DNA of 64,000 nucleotides from Kitasatospora sp. NBC_00240 (GTDB lineage Bacteria > Actinomycetota > Actinomycetes > Streptomycetales > Streptomycetaceae): positions 9,300,001 through 9,364,000 of the forward strand of contig NZ_JAPEMU010000001.1 of the NCBI RefSeq assembly GCF_026342405.1, given 5' to 3'. The position numbers were made by a program, and so were the translations under genes. Of the stretch, positions 32,607 through 41,788 are shown in pieces (positions within the stretch are counted from its first letter, which is position 1; each line of letters opens with the position of its first letter). A model generated the notes under the pieces. That model made no database searches. It was not told the DNA's origin and was given only the letters and a program-made list of their open reading frames with translations.

Positions 32607-34688
32607 GTGATAGCGAAACTGCCCTTGGACAGCCCCCGTTGGCGCGACCTCGACGGTGTGTCGGTCGAGGAGCTGAAGGAGGTCCTGGAGGCGATGGCAG
32701 CCACCGGCGCCGCCGGCGCCGGGGAGGACTGGAAGGAGCCGTGGAGCCGCGTCCTCGACGGCCTGCTGCAGCAGGAGACCCTCTACAGCGGAGCCTTCGC
32801 GGCCTTGCCGCACCTCGTCGAGGCCGCGGCGCCGTCGCCCGGCCGGTTCGTGGGCCTGTGGGCGGACCTGGGGCTCATGGTGACCGCGGAGCCCGCGACG
32901 CCGGTTCCCGCCGACCTCGAAGCAGGGTTCACGGCCGCTGTCCGACTGGCCGCGCAGGCGGCGGTGCGCGGGTACCTCACAGCCGGAGCGCCCGCCGCGG
33001 AGTGCGCGTACCTCGCGCTCTCCTGCGTGGCTCTCTCCGGCCACCGCATCGGAGAGGTGCTGTGGCAGTCGCTCGGGTTCGAGGAGGGCAGCATCGTGTT
33101 GTCCTGCCCCGGCTGCGAGTCCGAGACCGAGATCGCCGACTTCTTCGTGGACCCGGTACATCCGCCCTTCGAAGCACCGGGGGTGCCCGATCCCGCGGTG
33201 GCGCCCCCGGACGGGCACGTCTGGGGTGAGGTCGCCGGGGCGCTGCCGGACGGGGCGCTCGGGCAGGAGTGGGAGCCCTTCCTGCGGGTGGCCCGCGCGG
33301 TCGCGGCGGCCGGTGTGCCCGTCGGGACGCCGGGGCGGGCCGTCCTGTGCCTGGTCGCGGCCATGGTGGCGGTCAAGGGCACCCCGGACTGGGCCGGGAA
33401 GGAGTGGGCCCGCAAGCTCATGCTGCTGACGGGGGACTTCCGGTGCCCGGATTGCGAGCAGACCTGGGCGATCGCCGACTGCCTGGTGGAGGACCCCGAC
33501 GGCGCCCGCCCCCACGACGCACGTGGGCGGGTGCGGACCGAGGACGGCTGGTCGGTCCCGTCGGTCCCGTCGACGGCGTCGGCCCCGGAAGCGGGGCGGA
33601 CCGGTGGGCCGGGGGCAGGGCTTCGGCTGGAGGGCGGTGTGCTGCTCGCGGCCGACCGCACGCCCCGGGGCCGGGTGAAGGTCCTCTCCGCACCCGGCCC
33701 CGGCTCCGCGTCCGCACCCGGCTCCGCGTCCGCACCGCGTTCCGGTTCCGGCGAGGGCGTCAACGCGCTCGCGGTCCTGTCCTCGCCCGCCGGGCCGACG
33801 CTGGTGGCGGCGGCCGGGGACACCGGCACGGTGTTCCTGTGGGACGCGGCCGACGGTCGGCCCGTCCACGCGCCGCTCGGGGCGCATCGCCACCCTGTCC
33901 GGTCGCTGACGGCCCTTCGGCTGCCCGAGGGCCCCGTCGTCCTGGCGAGTGGGCACGCGGACGGCACGCTCGTCCTGTGGGACCCGGGCACCGGGCAGCC
34001 GTTGTGCGAGCCCGTCACCAACTGGCTCGGCTCCGTGGAAGGCATGTGTGCCGCGGCCGTCCCGGACGGCCGGACCCTTCTCGTCACCGCTACTCCACGC
34101 GGGGCGGTCCGGTTGCGGGACCCGCGGACCGGCGAGTCCGTCGCGCGTCTCAACCCCACCGGCCGTGGGATCGCATCGATCGCCGCCGTGCCGATCTCGC
34201 CCGGACACACGCTGGTCGCGGCCTCGGATACCCAAGGTGACGTCCACCTGTGGGATCCGGCCGTCGACGACCCCTGGGAGCCCGGGGCCGCGACACGGCC
34301 GAGCGAGCGGGTACGGGAGGACCACCGCCATCAGGTGGCTCTGGTGGCGACCGTAGCCGCTCACGACCGTCACCTGGTGGCCACCGGGGACCGCCGCGGC
34401 GCGGTCATGCTGTGGGATCCCGCCACCGGCACCCCGGTCGGCGACGGGCTGCCCGCGGACGCCCCGGGCAGTCTCCTGACGGCCATGACCGCCACCACGC
34501 TCCCCGGCCGGCGCGCCGTCCTGGTCACCGGCAGCAACTCCGGGCGGAGCCTGCGGGTCTGGGAACCCAGGACCGGCGAGGTGCAGCACCTGGCCCTGGA
34601 CGTGGCGGTCACCTGCCTGGCCGCCGCCGGCTCCGACCTGGTCGTCGGACACGACGGCGGAGTGCTCACACTCCAGCTCACCTGGTGA
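32607..34688 (+). CDS. WD40-repeat protein with an immunity-like N-terminal domain
   Basis: 693 residues in three parts. Residues 1-150 (DSPRWRDLDGVSVEELKEVL, WSRVLDGLLQQETLYSGAFA, ALPHLVEAA) resemble helical proteins often annotated near polymorphic-toxin immunity genes. Residues 165-300 have two CxxC pairs (LSCPGCESETEIADFFV and FRCPDCEQTWAIADCLV), probably zinc ribbons. After a Gly/Ser/Pro linker, six or seven WD40 blades follow (TVFLWDAADG, TLVLWDPGTG, AVRLRDPRTG, DVHLWDPAVD, AVMLWDPATG, SLRVWEPRTG). GTG start, weak ribosome site. Scaffold or sensor role inferred. Confidence 0.85.
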   Translation: MIAKLPLDSPRWRDLDGVSVEELKEVLEAMAATGAAGAGEDWKEPWSRVLDGLLQQETLYSGAFAALPHLVEAAAPSPGRFVGLWADLGLMVTAEPATPVPADLEAGFTAAVRLAAQAAVRGYLTAGAPAAECAYLALSCVALSGHRIGEVLWQSLGFEEGSIVLSCPGCESETEIADFFVDPVHPPFEAPGVPDPAVAPPDGHVWGEVAGALPDGALGQEWEPFLRVARAVAAAGVPVGTPGRAVLCLVAAMVAVKGTPDWAGKEWARKLMLLTGDFRCPDCEQTWAIADCLVEDPDGARPHDARGRVRTEDGWSVPSVPSTASAPEAGRTGGPGAGLRLEGGVLLAADRTPRGRVKVLSAPGPGSASAPGSASAPRSGSGEGVNALAVLSSPAGPTLVAAAGDTGTVFLWDAADGRPVHAPLGAHRHPVRSLTALRLPEGPVVLASGHADGTLVLWDPGTGQPLCEPVTNWLGSVEGMCAAAVPDGRTLLVTATPRGAVRLRDPRTGESVARLNPTGRGIASIAAVPISPGHTLVAASDTQGDVHLWDPAVDDPWEPGAATRPSERVREDHRHQVALVATVAAHDRHLVATGDRRGAVMLWDPATGTPVGDGLPADAPGSLLTAMTATTLPGRRAVLVTGSNSGRSLRVWEPRTGEVQHLALDVAVTCLAAAGSDLVVGHDGGVLTLQLTW

Positions 34689-34781
34689 CACGTGCGGCGG
34701 CTCACCTCCCGAGTGAGCCGCACAACATCCATGACGCCCGGGCTCGCGCTCCGCGGACGTCCGGCACGACGGAGGAGGACC

Positions 34782-35385
34782 ATGGGCGAAACCACGGCGG
34801 ACCAGGTACCGGACGGATCTGCGTCTCTCGGCCCCGCCGCCCTGGCTCGGCTCGCCGGGGACGCCGGCCTCGGCGAGGAGAAGCGTGTGTCGGCGGCCGA
34901 GGCCCTGTCGTTCCGGGACGGTCATCGTGAGGGGGGCAGCCCTGCTGGCACCCCTCGCCGACGACACCTCGCTGCCCGGTCACACCCGTGTGGACGCGGC
35001 TGCGGCGACGGCCCGGGTGGTGGGCCACGCCGAGGACGGCGCCGCGCGCCTGGTGCGCCTCGCCGACGACGGCGCCGGGAAGTGGCCGAAACGACGCCGG
35101 CTGCTGCGGAAGTGGCTCTGGCTCGAAAAATTCGTGGACGACCTCGACCATCTGAACGCGGTGGAGGCCCTGAGCGCCCTGGAGGGGCATCAGGAGGCCG
35201 CAGCCGCTCTGTTGACCCGCTGCGCCCAGGACGCCTCGCTGCACGGTCACCTCCGCCGCAGCGCGGCCGCGACCTTGGCGGGGATGGCGGAGCGCCGGGA
35301 GAACGGTGCCGCCCTGCTGGCCCGCCTCGCCCGGGACCCCGCCGTGGGCCACGGTCGGTCGGAGGCTAGTGGGACGATCACTCGC
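34782..35385 (+). pseudogene. HEAT-like repeat protein with a frameshift
   Basis: ATG 34782 has GGAGGAGGACC upstream and begins MGETTADQVPDGSASLGPAA, LARLAGDAGLGEEKRVSAAE. Around 34930, at a GGGGGG run, the sensible sequence moves to another frame (GAALLAPLADDTSLPGHTRV, DAAAATARVVGHAEDGAARL, EALSALEGHQEAAAALLTRC, AGMAERRENGAALLARLARD). The pieces together form about five HEAT-like repeats of 38 residues. That second frame then runs without a stop into the DUF4265 gene. Either a true frameshift mutation, a slippage-controlled gene, or a sequencing error. Confidence 0.65.
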
Positions 35386-35856
35386 ATGACGTCCGATCCT
35401 CAGCCGCCGGCCGGTACCCGCACCCACATACGTCTTCTGGCGGGTCACGCCGGGGCCGGGCGTCCGGTGTTCGAAGTACTGCCGGCCCGGCCGGTGCAGT
35501 CGGACCTGTTCCGGCTGGCAGGAAGCCCGGGCATGGTGCTCGGATGCGCGGCCGGTGACGTGCTGAGGGTCGCCGATGACGGCCAGTTCGAAGTAGTCGA
35601 ACAGGGCGACAACTGGTGCATTCAGGCAGCCGGCCTCGGGCGCTTGAGCCCCGGATCATTTGTGGCGCTCAGAGAAGCAGCCGCGGTTCTCCCCGGCATG
35701 GCCGAGGCACCGGCAGACCTGCGTTTCATCGTCGTCACCGTCAGCCGGACGGTCGGCCTGCCTGCGATCGAGCGGGTCATGGACACATGGGCCGCGGGCA
35801 TCGACGGGGTCGAGTGGTGGCTCGGCAACGGAGATCACCCGGCCGCCTCTGCCTGA
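35386..35856 (+). CDS. DUF4265 protein
   Basis: 156 residues: VFEVLPARPVQSDLFRLAGS, GMVLGCAAGDVLRVADDGQF, EVVEQGDNWCIQ and VSRTVGLPAIERVMDTWAAG match the DUF4265 layout (small mixed alpha/beta domain). The start at 35386 is ATG in a frame that also continues from the HEAT-like sequence. DUF4265 proteins occur near toxin/immunity loci, but a function here is not shown. Confidence 0.75.
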   Translation: MTSDPQPPAGTRTHIRLLAGHAGAGRPVFEVLPARPVQSDLFRLAGSPGMVLGCAAGDVLRVADDGQFEVVEQGDNWCIQAAGLGRLSPGSFVALREAAAVLPGMAEAPADLRFIVVTVSRTVGLPAIERVMDTWAAGIDGVEWWLGNGDHPAASA

Positions 35857-35925
35857 GCGGTCGTCGACCGGACTGCCGGAGCCGCATTCCTCCTGCCCTT
35901 CGCCTCGGGCGTCGGCCGAACCTGC

Positions 35926-36183
35926 TCAGTTGATCTTCCCGCCCCTTCGGATGATGTTGTCCGGCGTGTCCGGTCGGTTCGTGTTCTGCACGGCCCGCCA
36001 GACCGAGTTCCAGGCGCCCGCCCTGCCCGCCGTCGGCGGTTCTTCCGGGCGCGCCCGTCCGCCGCGCAACGGTCCCGGCTGCCGCCCCGGCCGGTCGGAG
36101 CTGCCGCCCGTACCCCGCTTTCGGCGGTCAGGCCCCCGCCCGCACGCCGGTCCGCGACGTCCTGGAGCCGCGGCGACCCGCAA
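35926..36183 (-). pseudogene. Unassigned C-terminal fragment
   Basis: The end of this minus frame, AWNSVWRAVQNTNRPDTPDN then IIRRGGKIN, has lower GC and reads as a genuine protein terminus, reminiscent of secreted toxin tails, but I cannot name it. The upstream part is Pro/Arg/Gly-rich and probably non-coding. Confidence 0.3.
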
Positions 36184-36192
36184 CCGCCCGCA

Positions 36193-36876
36193 CTAAAGGC
36201 CGGGCTGTCGGGCCGCCTCGCGAACCAGAGACGTCCGCTGCGCCGCGCCGGTGAGTTCGGCCGCGCCAGGCTCCGCCGGTGGCGAGGAGTAGTCCAGGAG
36301 GACGCCGACGCTCCAGGCGTCCGCCCACGCGCACACCGGCACGTCCAGCGGCCGGTCCGTGTTGTGCAGGGTCAGAGCCGCGCACCGCAGGACGGCCCGT
36401 GGATCGTCGGAGGGGTAGGTCGCGGCCGCGGAGAGCGTGGGTGCCACCGAGGAGGAAGAGGCCGCCGGTACGGCCCGCAGGGCCAGGTCGGCCTGTTCGC
36501 CGAGGTTCCCGGGGTGGGGCAGCGAGCCGCTGATCCCGGCGAAGTAGAAGACCCGGTTGATGTCGAACGCGGCTGCGACGGGGGAGTCGGTGCGCTCCGG
36601 GAAGAGGGCCGCCAGCTGCACGCCCATCCTGTCCGCCAGGCCTTCACCGGGGTTCCGCTTGATCTGTTGCGCGCTGCCGACGGCCTGCGGGGCCGTCAGT
36701 GTGTACCTGGGCGGGAGGGAGGAATCTGCTCCGCCCTGCCCGGCCGACGCGGCGGCCGATGCGGTGCTTGTCGCGGTGGCCGAGTCGCTGGGGGAGTTAC
36801 CGCCGGGGGAGGAGCAGGCGGTGGCGAGCGCCAGCAGGGCGGCGCCCGCGGGCACGGCGGCCCGCAATCTGTACAT
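36193..36876 (-). CDS. Secreted lipoprotein of unknown function
   Basis: 227 residues. Signal peptide with lipobox (AALLALATAC), a Ser/Ala/Thr linker, then a globular domain (YTLTAPQAVGSAQQIKRNPG, AAFDINRVFYFAGISGSLPH, RCAALTLHNTDRPLDVPVCA, WADAWSVGVLLDYSS) with two cysteines. GAAGG precedes ATG 36876. Similar lipoproteins in streptomycetes are uncharacterised. The next 640 bp upstream hold mainly short tandem repeats. Confidence 0.8.
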   Translation of the reverse strand: MYRLRAAVPAGAALLALATACSSPGGNSPSDSATATSTASAAASAGQGGADSSLPPRYTLTAPQAVGSAQQIKRNPGEGLADRMGVQLAALFPERTDSPVAAAFDINRVFYFAGISGSLPHPGNLGEQADLALRAVPAASSSSVAPTLSAAATYPSDDPRAVLRCAALTLHNTDRPLDVPVCAWADAWSVGVLLDYSSPPAEPGAAELTGAAQRTSLVREAARQPGL

Positions 36877-37186
36877 CACTGTGCCTTCTGGACGCGGCCG
36901 GCCGGTCCGCCGAGGCGGCGCGGGGCCTCCGGGGCTTCCGGGTTCAAGATCAGCACCATAGCGGGCGGGTGGACTGCCCCGCCGCCGGATTCATCCGGGT
37001 CTGCTGGCCGCGCACCCCGGGCCTGTCGGCCTTGCTCCCCGCGTTGTGCCCGACGGCTCGGCTCGCGCGCGCCCGTTGCACGGCCGAGCCGGGCTCACCC
37101 GCCTCCGCCGCCGCATCCTCCTCACGTGATCACCACACAGTGCCACCACCGATGACGCGACAGGGCCGTTCGACGGACAGGCCCCG

Positions 37187-37236
37187 CACGCCCCTGTCCC
37201 GCACGCCCCTGTCCCGTACGCCCCTGTCCCGCAAGC
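37187..37236. repeat. 15-bp minisatellite
   Basis: ACGCCCCTGTCCCGC repeated about three and a half times with one substitution, in a gene-free interval. Confidence 0.8.
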
Positions 37237-37325
37237 CCCGCCGGCGCGCGGGCGCGGGCCGCCTGGCGTCCGCCCGGCCCGGACCATCGTCGCCTTTCCT
37301 GGAAGATCGCGCCGTGACCCGCCGA

Positions 37326-37446
37326 CCCTGACGCCGCGGGCCCCTGACACTGCCGGGCCCCTGACGCCGCGGGCCCCCTGACACTGCCGGGCCCCTGACG
37401 CCGCGGGCCCCCTGACACCGCCGGGCCCCTGACGCCGCGGGCCCCG
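37326..37446. repeat. About 36-bp minisatellite
   Basis: Alternating CCTGACGCCGCGGGCCC and CCTGACACTGCCGGGCCC units, three full copies and a partial, 70 bp before the end of the isochorismatase-like gene. Confidence 0.8.
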
Positions 37447-37517
37447 TGCCCGCCCGCTCGCCCGGGCGAGGGCGGCGGCCGGGGCGCGGGGCCGGCGGCA
37501 GGTCGGGGAGCGTCGGG

Positions 37518-38126
37518 TCAGGGGGTGGTGAGGAGGTCCTCGACGGTGGTGGTGACGGTGCCGAACAGGTCGGCGACGGTGGCCAGGGCGGCGCTCTGCA
37601 GCACGGCCGCGGGCAGGACGCCACCGTCGGGGGCGGCCAGCGCGCGGGTGGCGGTGGCCTCGGCGACCACGGTGGGCCGGTAGCCGGCGAGGAAGGCGCC
37701 CTGGGCGGTGAAGGTGACGCACATGTGTGTCATGAAACCGGCCAGCACCAGCTCGCTCCCGGCTCCCAGGGCGCGCAGGGTCTTCTCCAGCTCCGTGTCG
37801 TGGAAGGCGTTCGGGACCCGCTTGACGACCACGGGCTCCCCCTCCACCGGGGCGACCTCGGCACTGATCGCGCCGATCTGCGCCCGGACGTCGTAGGGGG
37901 TGCCCGCACCGCCGTTGTTGACGACGTGCACCACCGGCACACCGGCGGCTCGGGCGGCGGCCAGCAGTCGGGCGCCGGCCGCCAGCGCCTGTTCGGCGCC
38001 CTCCAGGGCCAGCACGCCGCCGCGGTAGGTCTGCTGAAAATCGATCATGACGAGGGTGCTGCCGGCCAGCCGCGGCGGCCGGCTGTCGAGGCCGAACACG
38101 TCACGCAGGGTCGTGGAGGCGTTCAT
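37518..38126 (-). CDS. Isochorismatase-family cysteine hydrolase
   Basis: 202 residues with the catalytic triad of the family: Asp in LVMIDFQQTYRGG, Lys in VVVKRVPNAFHDTELEKTL and nucleophilic Cys in GFMTHMCVTFTAQGAFLAG. Start 38126 behind GGAAGGAAC. It lies 146 bp downstream of a GlxA-type regulator on the same strand; such regulator-hydrolase pairs are common and suggest regulation by it. Substrate (isochorismate, nicotinamide or other amide) unknown. Confidence 0.92.
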   Translation of the reverse strand: MNASTTLRDVFGLDSRPPRLAGSTLVMIDFQQTYRGGVLALEGAEQALAAGARLLAAARAAGVPVVHVVNNGGAGTPYDVRAQIGAISAEVAPVEGEPVVVKRVPNAFHDTELEKTLRALGAGSELVLAGFMTHMCVTFTAQGAFLAGYRPTVVAEATATRALAAPDGGVLPAAVLQSAALATVADLFGTVTTTVEDLLTTP

Positions 38127-38272
38127 CGGGGGTTCCTTCCGGAAGGGGGACGAGGGCACGGCGAAGCCGCGCCGGGCACGGGTGTGGCGGGCAACGGGGT
38201 ACGAGAGGCAGGCAGGGGAGGGCCGGGTGCGGCCGCGCCCGGCGACGCAGGGGCGAGGAGGGGGCCGGCTGG

Positions 38273-39346
38273 TCAGCCGGCGGTGCGGAAGCGGCGGCGG
38301 TAGGCGGCCGGCGAGGTGCCGGTCCGCCTGCGCAGTGCCCGGTGCAGGGTCTCCACCGAGCCGATCCCGCAGGCGGCGGCGACCTGCTCCAAGGGCTGGT
38401 CGGTGCTCTCCAGCAGACGCCGGACCGCCTCCACCCGGGCGGCCTCGACGTAGGAGGCCGCGCCGGTGCCCGTCTCCTGGCGGAACACCCGCGCGAAGTG
38501 ACGCTCGCTCAGGTGCATCCGCCGCGCCAGGGCGGGGGCGGACAGGTCGGCGTCGAGATGGTCGGCGATGAACATCCTCAGCTCGTCGATGTCCCGGCGG
38601 GCCGTGGGCGGGCGGCTCAGCGGCACCGAGAACTGGCTCTGCCCGCCCTGGCGTTTGAGGTACATCACCAGCTGCCGGGCCACCGCCAGCGCGAGCTCCT
38701 CGCCCAGGTCCTCGGCCACCAGTGCCAGCGCGAGATCCATGCAGGCGCTGATCCCGGCGCCGGTCCACACGTTCCCGGACCGCAGGAAGATCGGGTCCGG
38801 GTCCACCGTCACCGCGGGGTGGTCCGCGGCCAGCTGCGCGGCGGTCGACCAGTGCGTGGTGACGGTGCGGCCGTCCAGCAGCCCGGCGGCCGCCAGCAGG
38901 TGCGCACCCACGCACACCGACGCCACCCGGCGGGCCTGCGGCGCGGTCGCCCGCACCCACTCCACCACCTCCCGGTCGATCCGGGCCACCGGCCCGCCCG
39001 GCCCCGCGTCGACCGCGCCGGGCACCAGCAGCGTGTCCAGCACCCCGCCGACCTCGGCGAAGGTCAGGTCCGCGAGCAGCCGCACCCCGGCCGAGGTGGT
39101 GACCGCCCCGCCCGCCGGCCCCGCCAGCTGCACCCGGTACCCCATCCGGCCGCCGTCCACCCGGCCGCCGCCCACCCGGTCGCCGTCCTGCGGGCCGCCG
39201 TCCACCCGGCCGCCGTCCGGCGGGCCGGCGTCCTCCAGGGCGGCGATCTCCCGGTTGGCGAGCGCGAAGACTTCGGCCGGGCCGGTGACGTCGAGGAGGT
39301 CGACGTCGGGGAACACCACGATGACGACACGGCGGGAAGTGGGCAT
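38273..39346 (-). CDS. GlxA-family AraC-type regulator with DJ-1/PfpI domain
   Basis: 357 residues. The DJ-1/PfpI-like domain runs from VVIVVFPDVDLLDVTGPAEV to the VCVGAHLLAAAGLLDG elbow with its Cys. The C-terminal AraC domain has two helix-turn-helices (SAPALARRMHLSERHFARVF and LEQVAAACGIGSVETLHRAL). Between residues 50 and 75 an extra tandem GGRVDGG-type insertion lengthens a loop. ATG 39346 has only a weak ribosome site. Confidence 0.9.
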   Translation of the reverse strand: MPTSRRVVIVVFPDVDLLDVTGPAEVFALANREIAALEDAGPPDGGRVDGGPQDGDRVGGGRVDGGRMGYRVQLAGPAGGAVTTSAGVRLLADLTFAEVGGVLDTLLVPGAVDAGPGGPVARIDREVVEWVRATAPQARRVASVCVGAHLLAAAGLLDGRTVTTHWSTAAQLAADHPAVTVDPDPIFLRSGNVWTGAGISACMDLALALVAEDLGEELALAVARQLVMYLKRQGGQSQFSVPLSRPPTARRDIDELRMFIADHLDADLSAPALARRMHLSERHFARVFRQETGTGAASYVEAARVEAVRRLLESTDQPLEQVAAACGIGSVETLHRALRRRTGTSPAAYRRRFRTAG

Positions 39347-39495
39347 GCCCCTATCGTCGTGCGCCCCACCCATGGCCGCAATGACGGCTTTCTGTCATAT
39401 CCCGCCACCGCCCGTCCGTCGGCGGGCCACCGGGGCGGCCCGCCGACGGACCCGGGCCGCGGGAGCGGCGGATCCGGGTCGGGGCCGGCCCCGGG

Positions 39496-40277
39496 TCAGG
39501 GGGCGGCGGCGAGGTGCAGCAGGAGGAACGCCGAGTCGTCGGCGAGCGGCGCCCGGGTGTGCCGGGCCACGTCCGCGCGCAGCAGCGACAGCACCCGGTC
39601 CGGGTCCGCTTCGGACAGCGACGTGCCGGCGCGCTCCAGGACGGGGTAGAACGCGCCGCGCGGGTCGCGGGCCTCGGTCAGGCCGTCGGTGGGAACAGGA
39701 TCCGGTCCCCGGGGCGCAGCCGGACCCGGCCGGCGCCCGGCTGCGCGTCCGTCCCGCAGTCCAGCCCCAACGGCGGTCCCGGCACCGGGGGTTCGGCCAG
39801 TTCCACCGAGCCGGCGCCCCGGCGGATCGGCGGGGCGGGGTGCCCGAAGTTCAGGAGCCGCACACCGCCGTCGTCCCCGACCTCGGCGAGTACGGCGGTG
39901 ACGAGGCGCTCGCCGTCGGTGCGCCGCTTCAACGCCTGTTCGATCCGCTCGTCCACCCCCGACGGTCGCGCCGCGTGCGGGGCGGCCTGCCGGAAGGCCG
40001 CCGGCACCACGGCGGCTCCGCGCACCGCCGGCAGGCCCTTGCTCTGGATGTCCGCCACGGTGATCCGCACTCCGCCCGGGACGGTCACCGCCTCGTGGAG
40101 GTCCCCGCCGATCTCGGCGGCGTGGGCGGCCGAGGTGTGGGAGTGCGCGATCCTGCCGGCGCCCGCCCGGGACGGCACCGGCCCGAGCGGCACCTTCTGG
40201 ACGGTGTCCGCCACCGCCCGGACGTCGGTCGGCTTCGTCTCGGTGCGCAGCCGCAGCGTCGCGATGTTGTCGGACAA
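39496..40277 (-). pseudogene. SpoIIE-type PP2C phosphatase, truncated and frameshifted
   Basis: The core is readable: HTSAAHAAEIGGDLHEAV (metal Asp), GGVRITVADIQSKGLPAVRG, LLNFGHPAPPIRRGAGSVEL, RLRPGDRILF. The TDGLTEARDPRGAFYPVL and DDSAFLLLHLAAAP end lies in another frame, so bases were lost near 39690. The usual N-terminal membrane segment is missing. Several motif residues are also altered. It ends 4 bp before the PadR gene. Confidence 0.75.
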
Positions 40278-40280
40278 GCC

Positions 40281-40790
40281 CTAGATCTGTCCGGCTGCCC
40301 ATTGTGCCCATTCGCGGCGCATGGCGTTGAAGCGGAGTCCGTATTCGAGGGCGATCCGGCCGTATGTCGACAGGTTGTCGTGGTCCCAGTCCACGGACTT
40401 CTCGAGGGTGCGCAGTTGTTCGTGGCCGCGGGTGGAGATGTCGGCGAGCCAGCGTAGGTACTCGCGTCCTTGTTCGGGGGTGAGGACGCCGAGGAAGAAG
40501 ACCCGCAGGAGCAGGTCGCTGCGGGTGTGTTGGACCGGTGTGGTTTCGGTGAGCCAGCGTCGTAGCTCGGTCAGGCCCGGGTCGGTGATGGCGTACTCCT
40601 TGCGGCCGCGGGGGCCGTGGGCCGCGACGGTGACCAGTCCGGTGTCGGCGAGCTTGGTCAGCTCGGTGTAGACCTGGCTCTGGGTTGCCGGCCAGGCGTT
40701 GGCGAGCGAGGTCTCGAACAGTTTCAGCAGGTCGTATCCGCTGGCGGGGCGCTCCGAGAGGAGTCCCAGGAGTGCGTGGCGAAGGCTCAT
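40281..40790 (-). CDS. PadR-family transcriptional regulator
   Basis: 169 residues: PadR winged helix (MSLRHALLGLLSERPASGYD, NAWPATQSQVYTELTKLADT, GRKEYAITDPGLTELRRWL) and the C-terminal Vir-type helical domain (LLLRVFFLGVLTPEQGREYL). Divergent from a membrane-protein gene across a region with two TGACATGTCA-type palindromes. Confidence 0.92.
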   Translation of the reverse strand: MSLRHALLGLLSERPASGYDLLKLFETSLANAWPATQSQVYTELTKLADTGLVTVAAHGPRGRKEYAITDPGLTELRRWLTETTPVQHTRSDLLLRVFFLGVLTPEQGREYLRWLADISTRGHEQLRTLEKSVDWDHDNLSTYGRIALEYGLRFNAMRREWAQWAAGQI

Positions 40791-40813
40791 GCCCCCACTC
40801 TACCTTCCTGTAT

Positions 40814-40851
40814 TGACATGTCAGCCACGACGTTCTACTTTCGACATGTCA
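40814..40851. promoter_or_regulatory. Paired PadR operator candidates
   Basis: TGACATGTCA (40814-40823) and CGACATGTCA around 40842-40851, centres 28 bp apart, between the divergent PadR and membrane-protein genes. PadR regulators typically bind such short palindromes at their own promoter. Confidence 0.65.
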
Positions 40852-40889
40852 GATCAGTAGGATCGAAGCGCCGACGGGGGAGCACCACC

Positions 40890-41441
40890 ATGACGTACGT
40901 CCTCACCTTCCTGCCCTGGATCGTCTACGCCGTCCTGCCCGCCGCCCACTGGCAGTGGGCGGCGCTCGCGGGCCTGGCCGTCGCCCTCGGGGTGATCGTC
41001 AAGCGGCGCGTCGCCGGGGCCCGTCCGGACGCGCTGATCATCGAGGGCGGCTCGGCCCTCTTCTTCGCCGCCCTCGCGGCCCTCGCCCTCGCCGACCCCG
41101 ACTGCGCCCTGCACCCCTATTCGGGAGCACTGTCCAGCGGCGTGCTCGCCCTGATCGCCGGGGGCTCGCTGGTGCTTCGACGGCCCTTCACCCTCGGCAT
41201 CGCCAAGCAGTCCACCCCGCCGCAGATCTGGGACCAGCCGCTGTTCGTGCGCACCAACACCGTCGTCACCGCCCTGTGGACCCTCGCCTTCGCCGCCACC
41301 GCCGTCGTCCTGGCCGCCCTCGCCCACGCCGGCCAGGGTCACTCCACCACCGCCACCCTCGTCCAGATCGCCGGCTTCGCCGCCCCGATGCTCCTCACCA
41401 GGCGCTACGTCGCCGCCGTCCAGGCCCGCACCGGCCGCTGA
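40890..41441 (+). CDS. Five- to six-helix membrane protein
   Basis: 183 residues with hydrophobic segments at LTFLPWIVYAVLPAAHWQWA, LAGLAVALGVIV, ALFFAALAALALA, SGVLALIAGGSLVL, TALWTLAFAATAVVLAALAH and TLVQIAGFAAPMLL; a conserved-looking FTLGIAKQSTPPQIWDQPLF loop separates two halves. GGGGAG precedes ATG. Probably the regulated target of PadR. Family not recognised; possibly a small transporter-like or intracellular-septation-type protein. Confidence 0.8.
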   Translation: MTYVLTFLPWIVYAVLPAAHWQWAALAGLAVALGVIVKRRVAGARPDALIIEGGSALFFAALAALALADPDCALHPYSGALSSGVLALIAGGSLVLRRPFTLGIAKQSTPPQIWDQPLFVRTNTVVTALWTLAFAATAVVLAALAHAGQGHSTTATLVQIAGFAAPMLLTRRYVAAVQARTGR

Positions 41442-41788
41442 CCACGCACCCGGCCGCGGACCGCGCGCCGGACGGTGACCACACACCCGGCCGCCGACCC
41501 GGGCCGGTCGGTGACCCGGGCCGGCCACACACCCGGCCGCCGCCGCGCCGCCGACCGCGCACCCCGCCGCGGACCCGGGCCGGTCGGTGACCGGGGCCGG
41601 CCGCCGTGCCGCCGACCCGGGCCGGGACCAGCCGCCGCTGACCCCCTGAGGTCCTGTCACGGTCCCGGGCGCAGACGCCGGCCCACCGCCCCACGGCGAC
41701 CTGCGCGGTGGCGCGGCCATCGCGCCGGGCCGACGAACCATCCGCCCGCCAGGCCGCAGGCCGCGCCGGTGCGCCCGGAACCGCCGGT

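Noticed and set aside
32274..34967. 897-codon minus-strand ORF opposite the WD40 gene
   Set aside because: Composition (Gly/Arg/Gln/Asp-rich) is that of an antisense frame in GC-rich DNA. The plus strand encodes obvious WD40 repeats.
35926..36183. Polymorphic-toxin C-terminus
   Set aside because: The tail looks protein-like and is near immunity-type genes, but I cannot match it to a toxin family, so it is listed only as an unassigned fragment.
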